In this document: piece after piece, positions 42,619 to 52,800 of the stretch
Layout: each line of letters begins with the position of its first letter
Position numbering within the stretch: position 1 is the first letter of the stretch
NCBI GenBank assembly: GCA_963971535.1
Contig: OZ020594.1
Location: 111,646,751 to 111,710,750 of the forward strand
DNA: 64,000 bases
Origin: Notolepis coatsorum
Taxonomy: Eukaryota; Chordata; Actinopteri; Aulopiformes; Paralepididae
Direction of reading: 5' to 3'
Translations under genes and position numbers: made by a program
The notes under the pieces: model-generated
The model's database searches: none
Seen by the model: only the letters and a program-made list of their open reading frames with translations
What the model was told of the DNA's origin: nothing

Positions 42619-43117
42619 GTTAGCTAATCGTGATGGCAGGCGGACGTAACGTTGGCTCCCTACAGTGCAAGCAGGCACTGCAGAAGAAGAGTAGCGGATG
42701 TGACGTCGGTAAACAACAAGGATAGATTGACGTGCAAGGAGAGATTGGGGGCAACAAAAAAGGCCACTGTCACCACACCGCAGTTTAAATAATTTTACAT
42801 TACTATTTTGTTACCCGCCACGTGGCGGACAGACCTCTCAGTGTCACTTGCCAAACCTAATATCTGCCCGCCATTGGCGGGTGGCAGGCTCTAATTTCGG
42901 GCCTGCGCAGCAGCCTCGGATATTAACCCTTCATTAGCAAAATCCATGACGTTATCTTAGCAGTGTTTCTCATCTGTTTATCTGACGTACATTATCCTAG
43001 CTTAGCTTTGGAGTCCATGGTAAAGTTGTATTATTTACAGTTTACCAATGTTACGAGCTGGCTCAAGCTCGCAACAAGAAAGGGGAGACACAGGCACAAT
43101 TTAAGAAATGACTAAAT
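42619..43117. other. Unassigned DNA with inverted GCCAATGGCGGG words
   Basis: No coding region recognised. ACCCGCCACGTGGCGG at about 42816 and CCCGCCATTGGCGGGTGG at about 42867 are short palindromes likely from a degenerate DNA element. It was contiguous with 33269-33504 before the BEL insertion. Confidence 0.4.
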
Positions 43118-43125
43118 CATTTATT

Positions 43126-44048
43126 TAGGGATGCACCGAATGGGAAATTCTTGGCCGAAACCGATACCAAAAATAGGAAACAGTTGGCCGAAAACCGAAA
43201 GCCCGAAAATGATTCATAGAATAGAATTTTTTTTACCAATGTTGTTCAGCTACCTGATTATGGAAAAGTATATGATTATGGCAAAACTTTACTTAAATAA
43301 TAAATAATCACTATTATGGGTATTTTTGTATCACAAACAGTATTGTATTTGCAAATCTGGTATGTCATAAATGTATAGATGTAGCAGTACTGTCTATCTG
43401 TATGTCATGTATGTCATATATGTCCTGATGAATTGAAAATGGGGGACCCTGATGTAAACAAGACGAAAGTCTTTCTCTGGTCTGCATCCCCTTAACAATT
43501 GTGTGTATTGAGCCGTACTGTACCCATTCTGCAATCTGTTAATAAAGTTTTCAATCAATCAGAGAGAGAGAAAGAGACATCTGTGCTCTACTGAGCGCAC
43601 CTTTCTAGTCCCCAGATGACTTTGGCACAGTAGACGCGCGACAGACAGCGTCAATGTGAGAAACACAATCCCTCCCCCTCTCGCTCTGCATAATATGCAT
43701 ATTAGATCACTCAGTGATTAACCGCAACGGGCATATAGTAAATATTGATAAAGTATGTTAAAGACGCATTTATTGGACTCGTTGCGCGCGGAGTTTACAT
43801 AGAAACAGCGCGACTCCCGAGGAGATGCATTGCTCCCGAGTCCCAAGAGGAGGACGCAGGACTGAAGAGCTCACAGCGCGCATGTAATGAATCCGCGTTT
43901 TGATGACATCATCACAACAACACGCGTTAGGTTACAGGTTGCTTCTGTTTCGGTGATATATTTTCGGTGAAAAAACTCTTTCGGCCGAAAGCCGAAAGGC
44001 CATTTTCGGCCGAAAACGTTCGGTGGCTGAATTTTCGGTGCATCCCTA
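43126..44048. mobile_element. hAT-type MITE with TAGGGATGCACCGAA ends
   Basis: TAGGGATGCACCGAA at 43126 and TTCGGTGCATCCCTA ending at 44048 are inverted. CATTTATT flanks both sides (43118-43125, 44049-44056), perfect. Subterminal TTGGCCGAAA words recur at both ends. A LINE-X tail is inside. Confidence 0.96.
43340..43562 (+). mobile_element. LINE-X tail with (AATC)n, nested in MITE
   Basis: TATGTCATAAATGT words, GAATTGAAAATGGGGGACCC, CTGCAATCTGTTAATAAAGT and a TTTTCAATCAATC end, directly followed by (GA)n. Confidence 0.85.
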
Positions 44049-44242
44049 CATTTATTGAATTATACTAATTATCAGCCCATATGAATATCAGTGTGTGGAT
44101 GAGAGTGTGTGTGCAGCATGAATGTTGTAAGTGTAAAACCAAAGTAAGTGTCCAAACAAAAGAAACCAAACAGGTGGGGAGATCGACGGAGACTAGAGGA
44201 AGCCTCCCTCTATATCCTGACTGGGACACACCGACCCAGGTG

Positions 44243-44885
44243 TTCAAGTTTCAAGTTCAAGTTTATTTATTAGTTGTCATACAAAAGTACAGAATACTTT
44301 TATATAAAATGCTTCTTTCTGTTTTGCTCCAGAGATTGTGCTAGACAAAAATAGATAAGTATAAGTATAATAAGTATAAAATAGAAGTAAAGTACGTCGA
44401 CAAAAGTGTTCAATATACATATATACAATATACAATGCAGAGTAGAAAAGTAACTGAGTTACAATACAATATACAGTACAATGCAGAAATGGGATGAGGT
44501 ACAATTTAGGTACAATTTACAGTAAGGTGTAATGAGGTATGAGTTGTAGTGCAAATTCTTTACCAATAAATATAAAGTGTGTTAAGTGTCCTTTCAGCAT
44601 CCAATTTGTTAGCCTTGGAAAAGAGCACTACCTTTATAGCTGGTTAAGGACTGGTGGTTCTTGCTTGGTTTTTCTGTGTTCCTGATGAATTTCCTGATGA
44701 ATTTCCTAGCCTCTCACACCTTGGTGCGTGTGGATGTGTGTGCTGTGAGTGTATTTGATGGTTTGTTACGTAGTGTTATTGTCATTTAGCATCCTGATGG
44801 CCTGAGGATAAAAGCTTCTTCTGAGTCTCTCTGTGCTTGCCATGAGACTCCGGTATCGCTTGCCTGACCATAGCAGTTCAGGTGT
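44243..44885 (-). mobile_element. LINE-Y 3' end (long copy)
   Basis: On the minus strand, 44880-44780 reads YRSLMASTERLRRSFYPQAI RMLND, the C-terminus of a LINE ORF2 (the SFYPQAIRMLN motif also closes the element at 8880). A 3' UTR of about 530 bases follows and ends TATGACAACTAATAAATAAA CTTGAA. CAGGTGT on both sides (near 44238 and 44880) may be the target duplication. A 150-base part of the UTR (44590-44735) recurs at 45375-45600. Confidence 0.8.
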
Positions 44886-45009
44886 GACCCAATTAGCCTG
44901 ATTACCCTCCCCCACCGACCCAGGTGTGCCCCAATTAGCCTAATGACCCTCTGCTAGCTCCCCCCACCAATCCTGTGAGACAGAGCAGAGCAAGCAAACA
45001 ACTGTGGGG

Positions 45010-45374
45010 GAGGGTCGTCACACCAAACAATTATTTTTCAATCTTCTGTAGATGTCCACGATATTTGTATATATTTTTTTGAAATCTTTATTTTATTAAT
45101 ATTGTCTTTTTAGTTGTATTTTCATTTAATTTAGTGTACTTTCTGATGAGGACGTGGTCTTAGTTTTTCCAATGCAACCCTGGAAATACCACTTGGAAGA
45201 CAAAAACATCTGATTGGCCAGAAACAACAGCTGCCTGCATCAATAGCCTATCAGATGTTTTGCATCAAATTAAATGCAATATCATAGGCTTATAGTCATA
45301 GATCACAACTATAGCAGTGCATCTGTCTATATATACACCCATGTGTTTTTCAGTTCTTGTGAAAATCTTCCTGT
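45010..45374. other. Unassigned AT-rich DNA
   Basis: No gene or repeat family recognised. Confidence 0.4.
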
Positions 45375-45689
45375 CAGCCTCCAATTTGTTAGCCTTTGAA
45401 AAGAGCACTACCTGTATAGCTGGTTAAGGACTGGTGGTTCTTGCTTGGCTTTCTGTTTTCCTGATGAATTTCAACTGAAAAGTTAGACCTTTGTTTGTTA
45501 GGATGAATGTAAAATGTACTGATATTTCTTTCCTTACTTTCCCCCAAGATTGGTCTGAATATGACCACCCCTCCTAGCCTCTCACACCTTGGTTTGAGAG
45601 TCTGTTTGGTGGACTGCATGAAACCGTCACAGCTGGACCAGGAGAAGAGCTGTTTGGACTGCATGGAAACAAGTATGGAAATGTTAACT
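45375..45689. repeat. Segment shared with the LINE-Y 3' UTR
   Basis: CCAATTTGTTAGCCT(T)TGAA, GAGCACTACCT(G/T)TATAGCTGG and CCTAGCCTCTCACACCTTGG occur here and at 44590-44735, but here about 75 extra bases separate the last two blocks. The longer version is more likely ancestral. The following text (GGACCAGGAGAAGAGCTGTT TGGACTGCATGGAAACAAG) is open in places, but no family was recognised. Confidence 0.7.
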
Positions 45690-45816
45690 TTAATCTGTAA
45701 ACATTATCACTTTATAAATGTTGACTTTAATCTAAACATTATGACTTTATAAATGTTTACTTTAATCTGTAAACATGACTTTATAAATGTTGACTTTAAT
45801 CTGTAAACATTATGAC
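45690..45816 (+). repeat. Minisatellite GACTTTATAAATGTTGACTTT (second site)
   Basis: Repeats of GACTTTATAAATGTTGACTT TAATCTGTAAACATTAT, as at 2595-2705. The array is split after ATTATGAC by the next hAT element and resumes at 47024-47060. Confidence 0.85.
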
Positions 45817-47023
45817 TAGGGATGGGTATCGTTAGGATTTTATCGATACTACTACTCTTATCGATACTGCTTAACGGTTCGGTACTTTATCGATACTCTT
45901 ATCGGTTCTTTTTGATAATTTTTTTTGCAAGAAAAAAAGACAATTAATTAAGAACAGAATCGACATTGCTTTATTATTTATACAACTTAATACTTTATAA
46001 ATAAGTATTATAAATAAATATAATTTCTTCAGCAACAGCAGCAGCAATGTTCTTTTATATAACTTTATAAATAAATATAATAAATGAATATAATTTCTTC
46101 AGCAACAGCAGCAACAATGTTTTAAATGTGTCTGACTCTGAATTATAGACTTTTTATAATAAACAACAAATGCAAAAGGCTAACAGAACTGTGACACTCG
46201 TTCACCCTATCCTCTGTCATCCTTCCTCTAGCTGCTAGGGAGAAAGGACTTTGGGTGGTGGAGGGAGGTAGAGGGAGGATGTGTGGTGGCCTGGGCTCAC
46301 TGGCCTGGGACACATTGGTGGCTGACGCCTCAGCTTGACGATCTATAAAAAGTTTTTAGATTGTAGTATTTGTAGCTAAACAATTATTTTGTTTATTAGC
46401 CTATTTGTAATAATTCGTTATTAGCCTAGGAAACTCCGTATCTTGGCTTACCGGCTGCAGTGGACGTGGATGCAGATGGACCACTGCGCGCAAGGCAGTC
46501 GAATACGGCGCATTTCTGCACACTAATATCATGTTTTGCCAACAAATGTTTTGATAGGTTGCTCGTATTGCCACCCTTACTGGCAAATGTTTTGTTGCAC
46601 TTGTGGCAACGTGCATTGTCGGCATTGACCCTTGTAAAGTATATCCATACTTTAGAACGCTTCGCTCTATCCGCCATGATCACGACTCAGTGCATGCAGA
46701 GCTGCTGTCTGTGTGCAGCGCGCTATAGCACGGGGCGTCGGGGAGCACTTTCATTAAGGAGTACCCGTATGTAGTACCCGTATGTCTATGTGTAGCACTA
46801 GCGAGCGACTCGCGAGGAGTGTGTAATAATTGACTCGCTGGCTGTGGCTCGCTTCTCGTGCAGAGACAGAGAGAGGATCGTTCGCAACTTTTAAATAATA
46901 ATAATAATAATTTCTCTAGAGTATCGATAGCAGTACCGAGGACGTCGGAGCTTATAAATACTCCGGTATTTTCTAATATAGTACCGGTTCCCGTTCAAAA
47001 CCGGGGTCCGGGGGGCATCCCTA
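45817..47023. mobile_element. hAT element with TAGGGATG(G/C)... ends and BED remnant
   Basis: TAGGGATGGGTATCG at 45817 pairs with CGGGGGGCATCCCTA-type sequence ending at 47023. ATTATGAC flanks both sides (45809-45816, 47024-47031), perfect. TCGATACTCTTATCG-like subterminal repeats. Unlike most MITEs here it keeps part of a transposase (46426-46683, minus strand), so it is a deletion derivative of an autonomous hAT. Confidence 0.93.
46426..46683 (-). pseudogene. hAT transposase BED zinc-finger N-terminus
   Basis: The ATG at about 46677 opens MADRAKRSKVWIYFTRVNAD; the finger has CHKCNKTFASKGGNTSNLSK HLLAKH, with C-x2-C and H-x4-H zinc ligands. This is the DNA-binding BED domain of a ZBED1-like hAT transposase. 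It stops after about 86 codons, and the catalytic domain is deleted. The tract upstream of the ATG is short and within the element. Confidence 0.88.
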
Positions 47024-47061
47024 ATTATGACTTTAGTCTGACTTTATGAATGATGACTTTA

Positions 47062-47690
47062 AAAGCCTGAAGGGCCCAGTACTTGGCCGAGATTAATTTC
47101 ACATCATAAATCGATCAATACAGTCCGTATTAATTAATGTTGCAAATGTAGCCAAGAGTAAAGACCCTAACCCTATCAAAACAGCAGTCAAAGTGTATAT
47201 TTTCAGCACTGTTTGTTTACCAATGATTTTAACCTCTTAAGCCCTAGCTATATTTTCAGAAAATTCGCCTAAAAGTACTTAAGTAAATGGAAGATTGCTC
47301 CACTTCTACAAGTCCATTTGCATGTTCTTGGTATCTAGGGACCTCAGGGAACGTATTCCCAGTGTCAGAAATATTGTGTCTGTTACTAGGCTTGAGTAAA
47401 TTGTAATGAACCAAAGGAGAATATACATTTTCTTTTTGTTTATTTCCATCTTTGACGGTGAATAACACCATGCTAATATTGGGCAGCAAATACCGTGAAT
47501 GAAATCCGCTCCACCATCTTTAATGAGATTGAGACACGTTTTTTTCTAGAAACTAACTACGTTCTGGCAATAACATTCAGGTTTGTTCGACCCGTGAGAC
47601 ATAATCACGGAAAAAATGTATTTCACGTCGGAAGGCTCAAAGTTTGACAGGGGCAGGCGTGAGCTGGGTAGTGTAGTTTTATGAAATTCT
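47062..47690 (-). repeat. Interspersed repeat B (copy 2 of family A/B/C)
   Basis: TTAA at 47059-47062 and TTAA at 47690-47693 bound the segment. On the minus strand the first half matches 1565-2590 and the second half (GTGCTGAAAATATACACTTT, AGGGTTAGGGTCTTTACTCT) matches the outer parts of 58740-62110. No ORF. It is the copy that links repeats A and C into one family. The right TTAA is also the insertion site of the next element. Confidence 0.65.
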
Positions 47691-47707
47691 TAAAGGTCCC
47701 CTATTGT

Positions 47708-47881
47708 GGGCACCAGGGTGGCGCACCACGTAACTGCGCTGCAGTGCAATGCGGCCGTCCCGGGTTCGACTCCCGGACCCGGTGACCTTTACAGCATGTC
47801 CTCCCCCTATATCTTCTCCCATCCTTCCTCTCTGCAAGCAATAAAATGCCAAAATAATTATATATATATAAAAAAAAATAA
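47708..47881 (+). mobile_element. tRNA-derived SINE with 12-bp target duplication
   Basis: The head GGGCACCAGGGTGGCGCACC is tRNA-like, with a B box GGTTCGACTCC at about 47764. The body (GACCTTTACAGCATGTC, TCTGCAAGCAATAAAATGCC) and an A/T-rich tail follow. GTCCCCTATTGT is repeated exactly at 47696-47707 and 47882-47893. The duplicated target is the terminus of the Kolobok-like element. Confidence 0.93.
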
Positions 47882-48585
47882 GTCCCCTATTGTAAAAATG
47901 GCCTTTTTCGTTTTCAAGCAATGTGGGATTGTACCAACAGTGAGAAAATGTTAAATCTGTACCAAGTGCAGTTTCTGCTGTTCAGCTCTCCCTACTGAAA
48001 TAAGCCATTCAGATTTGACTGGATCTGTGACGTGTAAGAGGCGCTGACCAATCACTATAACACTTTCAATGCCAGCAGGGGGCACACGATTTAGTGCTTC
48101 CGTGCCACCACCCACTTCAATGATAGCGCTCTCATATTTGCGAACGCATAAACTACATCTTAAATTATGTGTCTAATCTGGCCGTCGCTTATCAATGACT
48201 TGTTTGCAGTCAACATTGTCGAAACGGATTGTTTTTTAATCGGTTCATCGTTTTATACCATTTTGAAAAACGCTAGTTTTTTTTTAAGTTTCAGGAGAAT
48301 ATAAAGATTCTGTGATAAACACCCTTTACTGGAATATTCTGGAATACACAAAAAACGTCATTTTCGGCCTATTTATGAATCGTTTTCAAATAAACGCTAG
48401 ATTATCGATAGTATATGTGTACTTATGCACGCTACAGAAGCGGGCTGAAAAATCGATTCTCATTTCCTGATCAGCACACACACATAGGGGCACACGTTGA
48501 TATCTCTGTGAAAAAAGCTCTGATTATCCTAAGACTGGTAAAATAGATTCCTTACCTCAGATCAGATGTTCGTTCTCCAAAAAGA

Positions 48586-48849
48586 TTATTCCAATTCCTG
48601 ATCGCCATTCCAAATATCGATCGTGTTTATTGATCCAACGCTGGGTACTGGAAATATGTATTCCACGCTGTTCTGGGGCTCGGCAATGAATCCAATTGTC
48701 TCGGGTGACTTGTCTTGAGAAGTAAAATGAGGAAGCAGGATTTCTTTCCCCCCATGTGTTTCATTCAATCCATTCCAAAGGGGTGCAGTACCACAGGGAG
48801 AGACGATAGGGGGCGATATTTTCCCAATGGAGCTCAGAGTTTGCAGCAC
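48586..48849 (-). other. Unassigned open frame, 87 codons
   Basis: A minus-strand open frame includes KISPPIVSPCGTAPLWNG and AEPQNSVEYIFPVPSVGS. No family was recognised. It lies within the Kolobok-like element on the strand opposite the THAP frame and may be chance. Confidence 0.15.
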
Positions 48850-49863
48850 TAATGTGAGGCTAGATTGATGAAATATGAATTCAAATCGCGAATAAAAAAA
48901 AATAGATCTCTCGTCGTTGGCAATGAACGGTCGGCATGAACAAACGAGATATTAGGGCTGGGCAATATATCGAGTATACTCGATGTATCGCGGCTTGTTC
49001 TACGTGAGATGTAGTAAATTACTATATCGTGAACATCGAGTATATGTTGTCACGTCGCGGCTGATATGAGACTTGCTTTAGTGCAGAGCGTTCCTCTCAT
49101 TTCATTATAGATAGACCAGCGCAGACCTTAAATGACATGCAATTGTAATTTCATTAGACAGACCAGCTCGGACCGTCAATGACATGCAATGGGCTAACGT
49201 TAGCTGCTAAGTTAAACCATAATAGGCTAAGCTAACTAGCGTTAGCTCTTAGCTGCTAGCTCTTAGCTGCTAGCGTTAGCTCAAAGCGGACTCCATGACA
49301 CTAGTTCCATTCGTGGGAAAAGGGGGTGGGTTATATTGACGACGCTTGACAACAGAGGTTTAAAGATAACTTCATATTTATTGGTTATTCGTTCGTTGGT
49401 TATTCGTTTCAATCTCCGTGTGTTCAACTTCCTGTGTTTACATTCGAGTGTGACATCATCGCCTACGGCAGCTTATACGCTCAAAACAAAAACTCTCTCT
49501 CTCTATTATCCCTTTGTAAGGCTTTGTGTGTGATTATTATTTTCTCACAGTAGTGTGTATATCTCTCTCTCTCTCTCTCTATTATCCCTTTGTAAGGCTA
49601 AAGTGGATAGAAAACACAGTACTGTGCAAAAGTCTTAGGCACCCAATAGTTTTTATATAAATTGTCTTGGATGTAAATAATTTTTTTTATTAGTGCTTCA
49701 GTAGACTACTCTTAGTACATTTTAATTTAATTGTTTTTTAAAGCATCTTCATTGTTTAATAATGGAAACATATTTTGCAGGGACTTATTATAATCATCAT
49801 ATTGGCGTGACTGTATGCGTCAAAGGGTTAAATCAAGCATTTTTAAGTGCTTTAGAGGAAATG

Positions 49864-52800
49864 TCAGTCTAGACAGGTTCGCTGGAAGCGTCGCACCGCC
49901 TCTCTTCCTTGAAGTATCCAGTAACGACGTCTGATCTCCGCGAAGACTCTCTCTGCTCCTGCGTGGTGTACATCCTCGTCGTATTTCTTTATAATCAGCT
50001 CTGTGACCTTGTGTCGGCTGTTCAATACGATCGGGTACTTAATGTCATCCGGTAAATTGGGGGCTCTCCGCAGGCGACCACCCACTCTGATGAGGGTATG
50101 TGTGTCACTCTCGGGGGCCAGATGAATCAATCTGCTGTCTGATGGGACGGGCTGTCCTCCCTGTAGACAGTCTAGTTCATCGGGGAACGAGTCTCTCTGG
50201 GCTCGTTGCAGTAGAAGCAGTTCTGCTTCCTCGTAGTCAGCTGCTGACATATCAGCGGGGGACTGAATCTCTGGGTGGTGCCGCAGGAATGTCCGTTGCT
50301 GCGCACTCTCTATGGTAATGCAATCGTCTATGTTGGGGTCTGCGGAGACAACAGTGCTCAATCCACAGAACATAGGTTTCTTATTCTCAGCCTCCTCGTC
50401 ACTTGCTTCCCTCGGGGTGGGCGTGGGCCAATCTCCTTCCGGGAGCTTGAGGAATGCTGGTCCGTCACTGTAGATGTTATGACGGGTTAAGTCATCTAGG
50501 GACATTCCCCGGGTGATGACGTCAGCTGGGTTGTGTTTTGTATCAACATAGCGCCAGTTTGCTTCTCCGGTTAACTCTCCGGTTAACTCTTGAATCTCAG
50601 TGACTCTGACTCCCACGAAGACTTTGTATTTGCATGAATCCGATTTGATCCAGGCGAGTACTGTCGTGGAATCTGACCACAGGATTGTTCTATGCACCGG
50701 AATGGTGAGCTCACGTTGGATGAGCGTGGCTAGATGCGCTCCTGCGAGGGCTGCGCAGAGCTCTAGACGTGGGATAGACTGTTGCTTGCGTGGGGCTATT
50801 CTCGAGCGGGCGAGGATGAATGCTGTGTAGATCTCTCCCCCCTCTTCTTGGGCCCGCAAGTAGGCTACTGATCCGTAGGCGACCTCGGAGGCGTCACTGA
50901 AGACGTGTAAATCCATTTTACATGTCTCTGGCCTCACCGTGGGTGGGAAGTAGCTTCGGCGTATATTAACGCCTGGGAGTGAGTGGAGTTCCATCTCCCA
51001 CTCTCTCCAGGTGGATGCAAGTTGTGCGGGAATGGGGTCGTCCCAGCCCTGGTCCTTGTCCCACAATGCTCGTACAATCATCTTTGCCCTGGTGGTGTAC
51101 GGTAGTATACATCCTAACGGGTCATATTGTCGGGCGAGTGTTCTGTACACACTCCGTCTGGTGGTCGGTATTGCCGTCGACCTTCCCTGCTCCGTGGTCA
51201 GGGGTTTGTGTCTATAGTGGAGCGAATCTGTTTTGAAGCGCCACACTAGTCCTAGTGTCATCTCTTGGGCTTCTCCTGGGATTGTGGCCATCCAGGTCTC
51301 GCTGCTCGCTGCCTTGTCCTCGGAGGAGAGGCTGCGCAGTACGTGCGGATCGCTGCTGGCCCACTGCCTGAGATCAAAGCCGCCTTTGATCAGAGAGGCG
51401 CGGAGTTTAAGTAGGAGAGCCTCGGCTTCTTCCTGGGTCGAAACGCTTTGTAGACAGTTATCTACGTAGAAGCTGTTCTTCACACTGTGTCGGACCTCTT
51501 CGTCCGCTGCTGGGTCCTCTGCGACATGTCTCTGTAGTGCAAATGTAGCACAGCATGGGCTGCATGTAGTTCCGAAAGGGAGGACTTCCCATTGGTAGAT
51601 GGCTGGGTGCTCATCTCCTGGCCTCTCTCTCCATAGGAACCGCAACAGGGGCTTGTCCTCCTCTACTAATCTCACCTGCAGGAACATCCCTTTGATATCC
51701 CCGCTGATAGCCACCTTGTCCTGGCGGAAGCGGAGTAGTACGCCTAGTAGGGAGGGGCCGAGTGTAGGACCGGGCAATAGCTCTTTATTCGGATTTTGGG
51801 ATCCGATCTGGTAGCTGCAGTTAAACACGATGCGGTCTTTGCCGTTGTGATGAACCTTGTGGTGGGGCACGTACCACGATTCAGTCGTCTGGTCGGCCTC
51901 TTTAATGTCAATCTTTGTGACGTGTCCCGCTGTGATGAGCTTCTCAATCTCAGCGCGGTATACACTTTCTTGGGCGGGGTCCTTGGCTAAGCGCCGCTCT
52001 GTGTTTAGTAGGTACCGCTCTGTGGCGTCTTTCTTTGCGTGAAAGGTAGGCATCCCTTCCCGCCGCAGGAGTGGCGTGGCGTATCTCAACACGCCGCTGA
52101 CTGGGACTCTCTTTGTTCCCGTCTCGAGGAGGTTAATGGCGTAGATGTCGTCTTTAGAGCGAATGTCTTTCTTTTCGTTCTTAAAGGGCATTTGTTCTAA
52201 GGTCCATAGCCTCTCTACATGCTGCAGGAGTGCGGTGTCTCCCTCTGTGACTCGGGAGTGGAGACAGCTAGTGGCTGTGGTTCGGTTGAGAGATTTGGCG
52301 AGTGGGCCTTGGAGAGTCCATCCTAGGCGGGTCTCGACTGCTGCAGGACAGCCTCTGGGTCCGGTATGAACCCGGTCTATCGGGACAATGAGGTCTGCAT
52401 GGTCGGAGCCTATCAACAGTGTCGGGGTAGCACCGTCTATGAGTGGGATCGGTAGCTTGCGTAGGTGTACATATTTCTCCATCAGCTTGGCTACGGGGTA
52501 TGTGTACCGCGACAGTCCTATTTCTTGGCTGGTGAAAGCGTCTGTAATCCTGTACCGTCGCTCGGGCTGGCCGCTTGCTGCGATAGAGAATGAGACATTC
52601 TCGCCCTTTATCGTTTTCAAATCTCTTCTTATTGTCCGAATTGTCATTTGGTTTTCGCTCCCCCGCAGCCCTAGCTGGGCCGCAGCGGACGCGAGCAGAA
52701 GGGTCTTCTCTGACCCGTCATCAAGGACGGCGTAAGTGTCCATGACTTTATTCTGGTAGCTCAATGTCACACGGACTACCTTTAAGAGCACTCTGGCTCC

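Noticed and set aside
47708-47780. Functional tRNA gene
   Set aside because: A B box is present, but the sequence lacks a complete cloverleaf, continues into a SINE body and has a target duplication.
49617-49640. Tc1/mariner element beginning CAGTACTGTGCAAAAGTCTT
   Set aside because: Only one terminus-like stretch is visible and the other end is missing, so no element is called.
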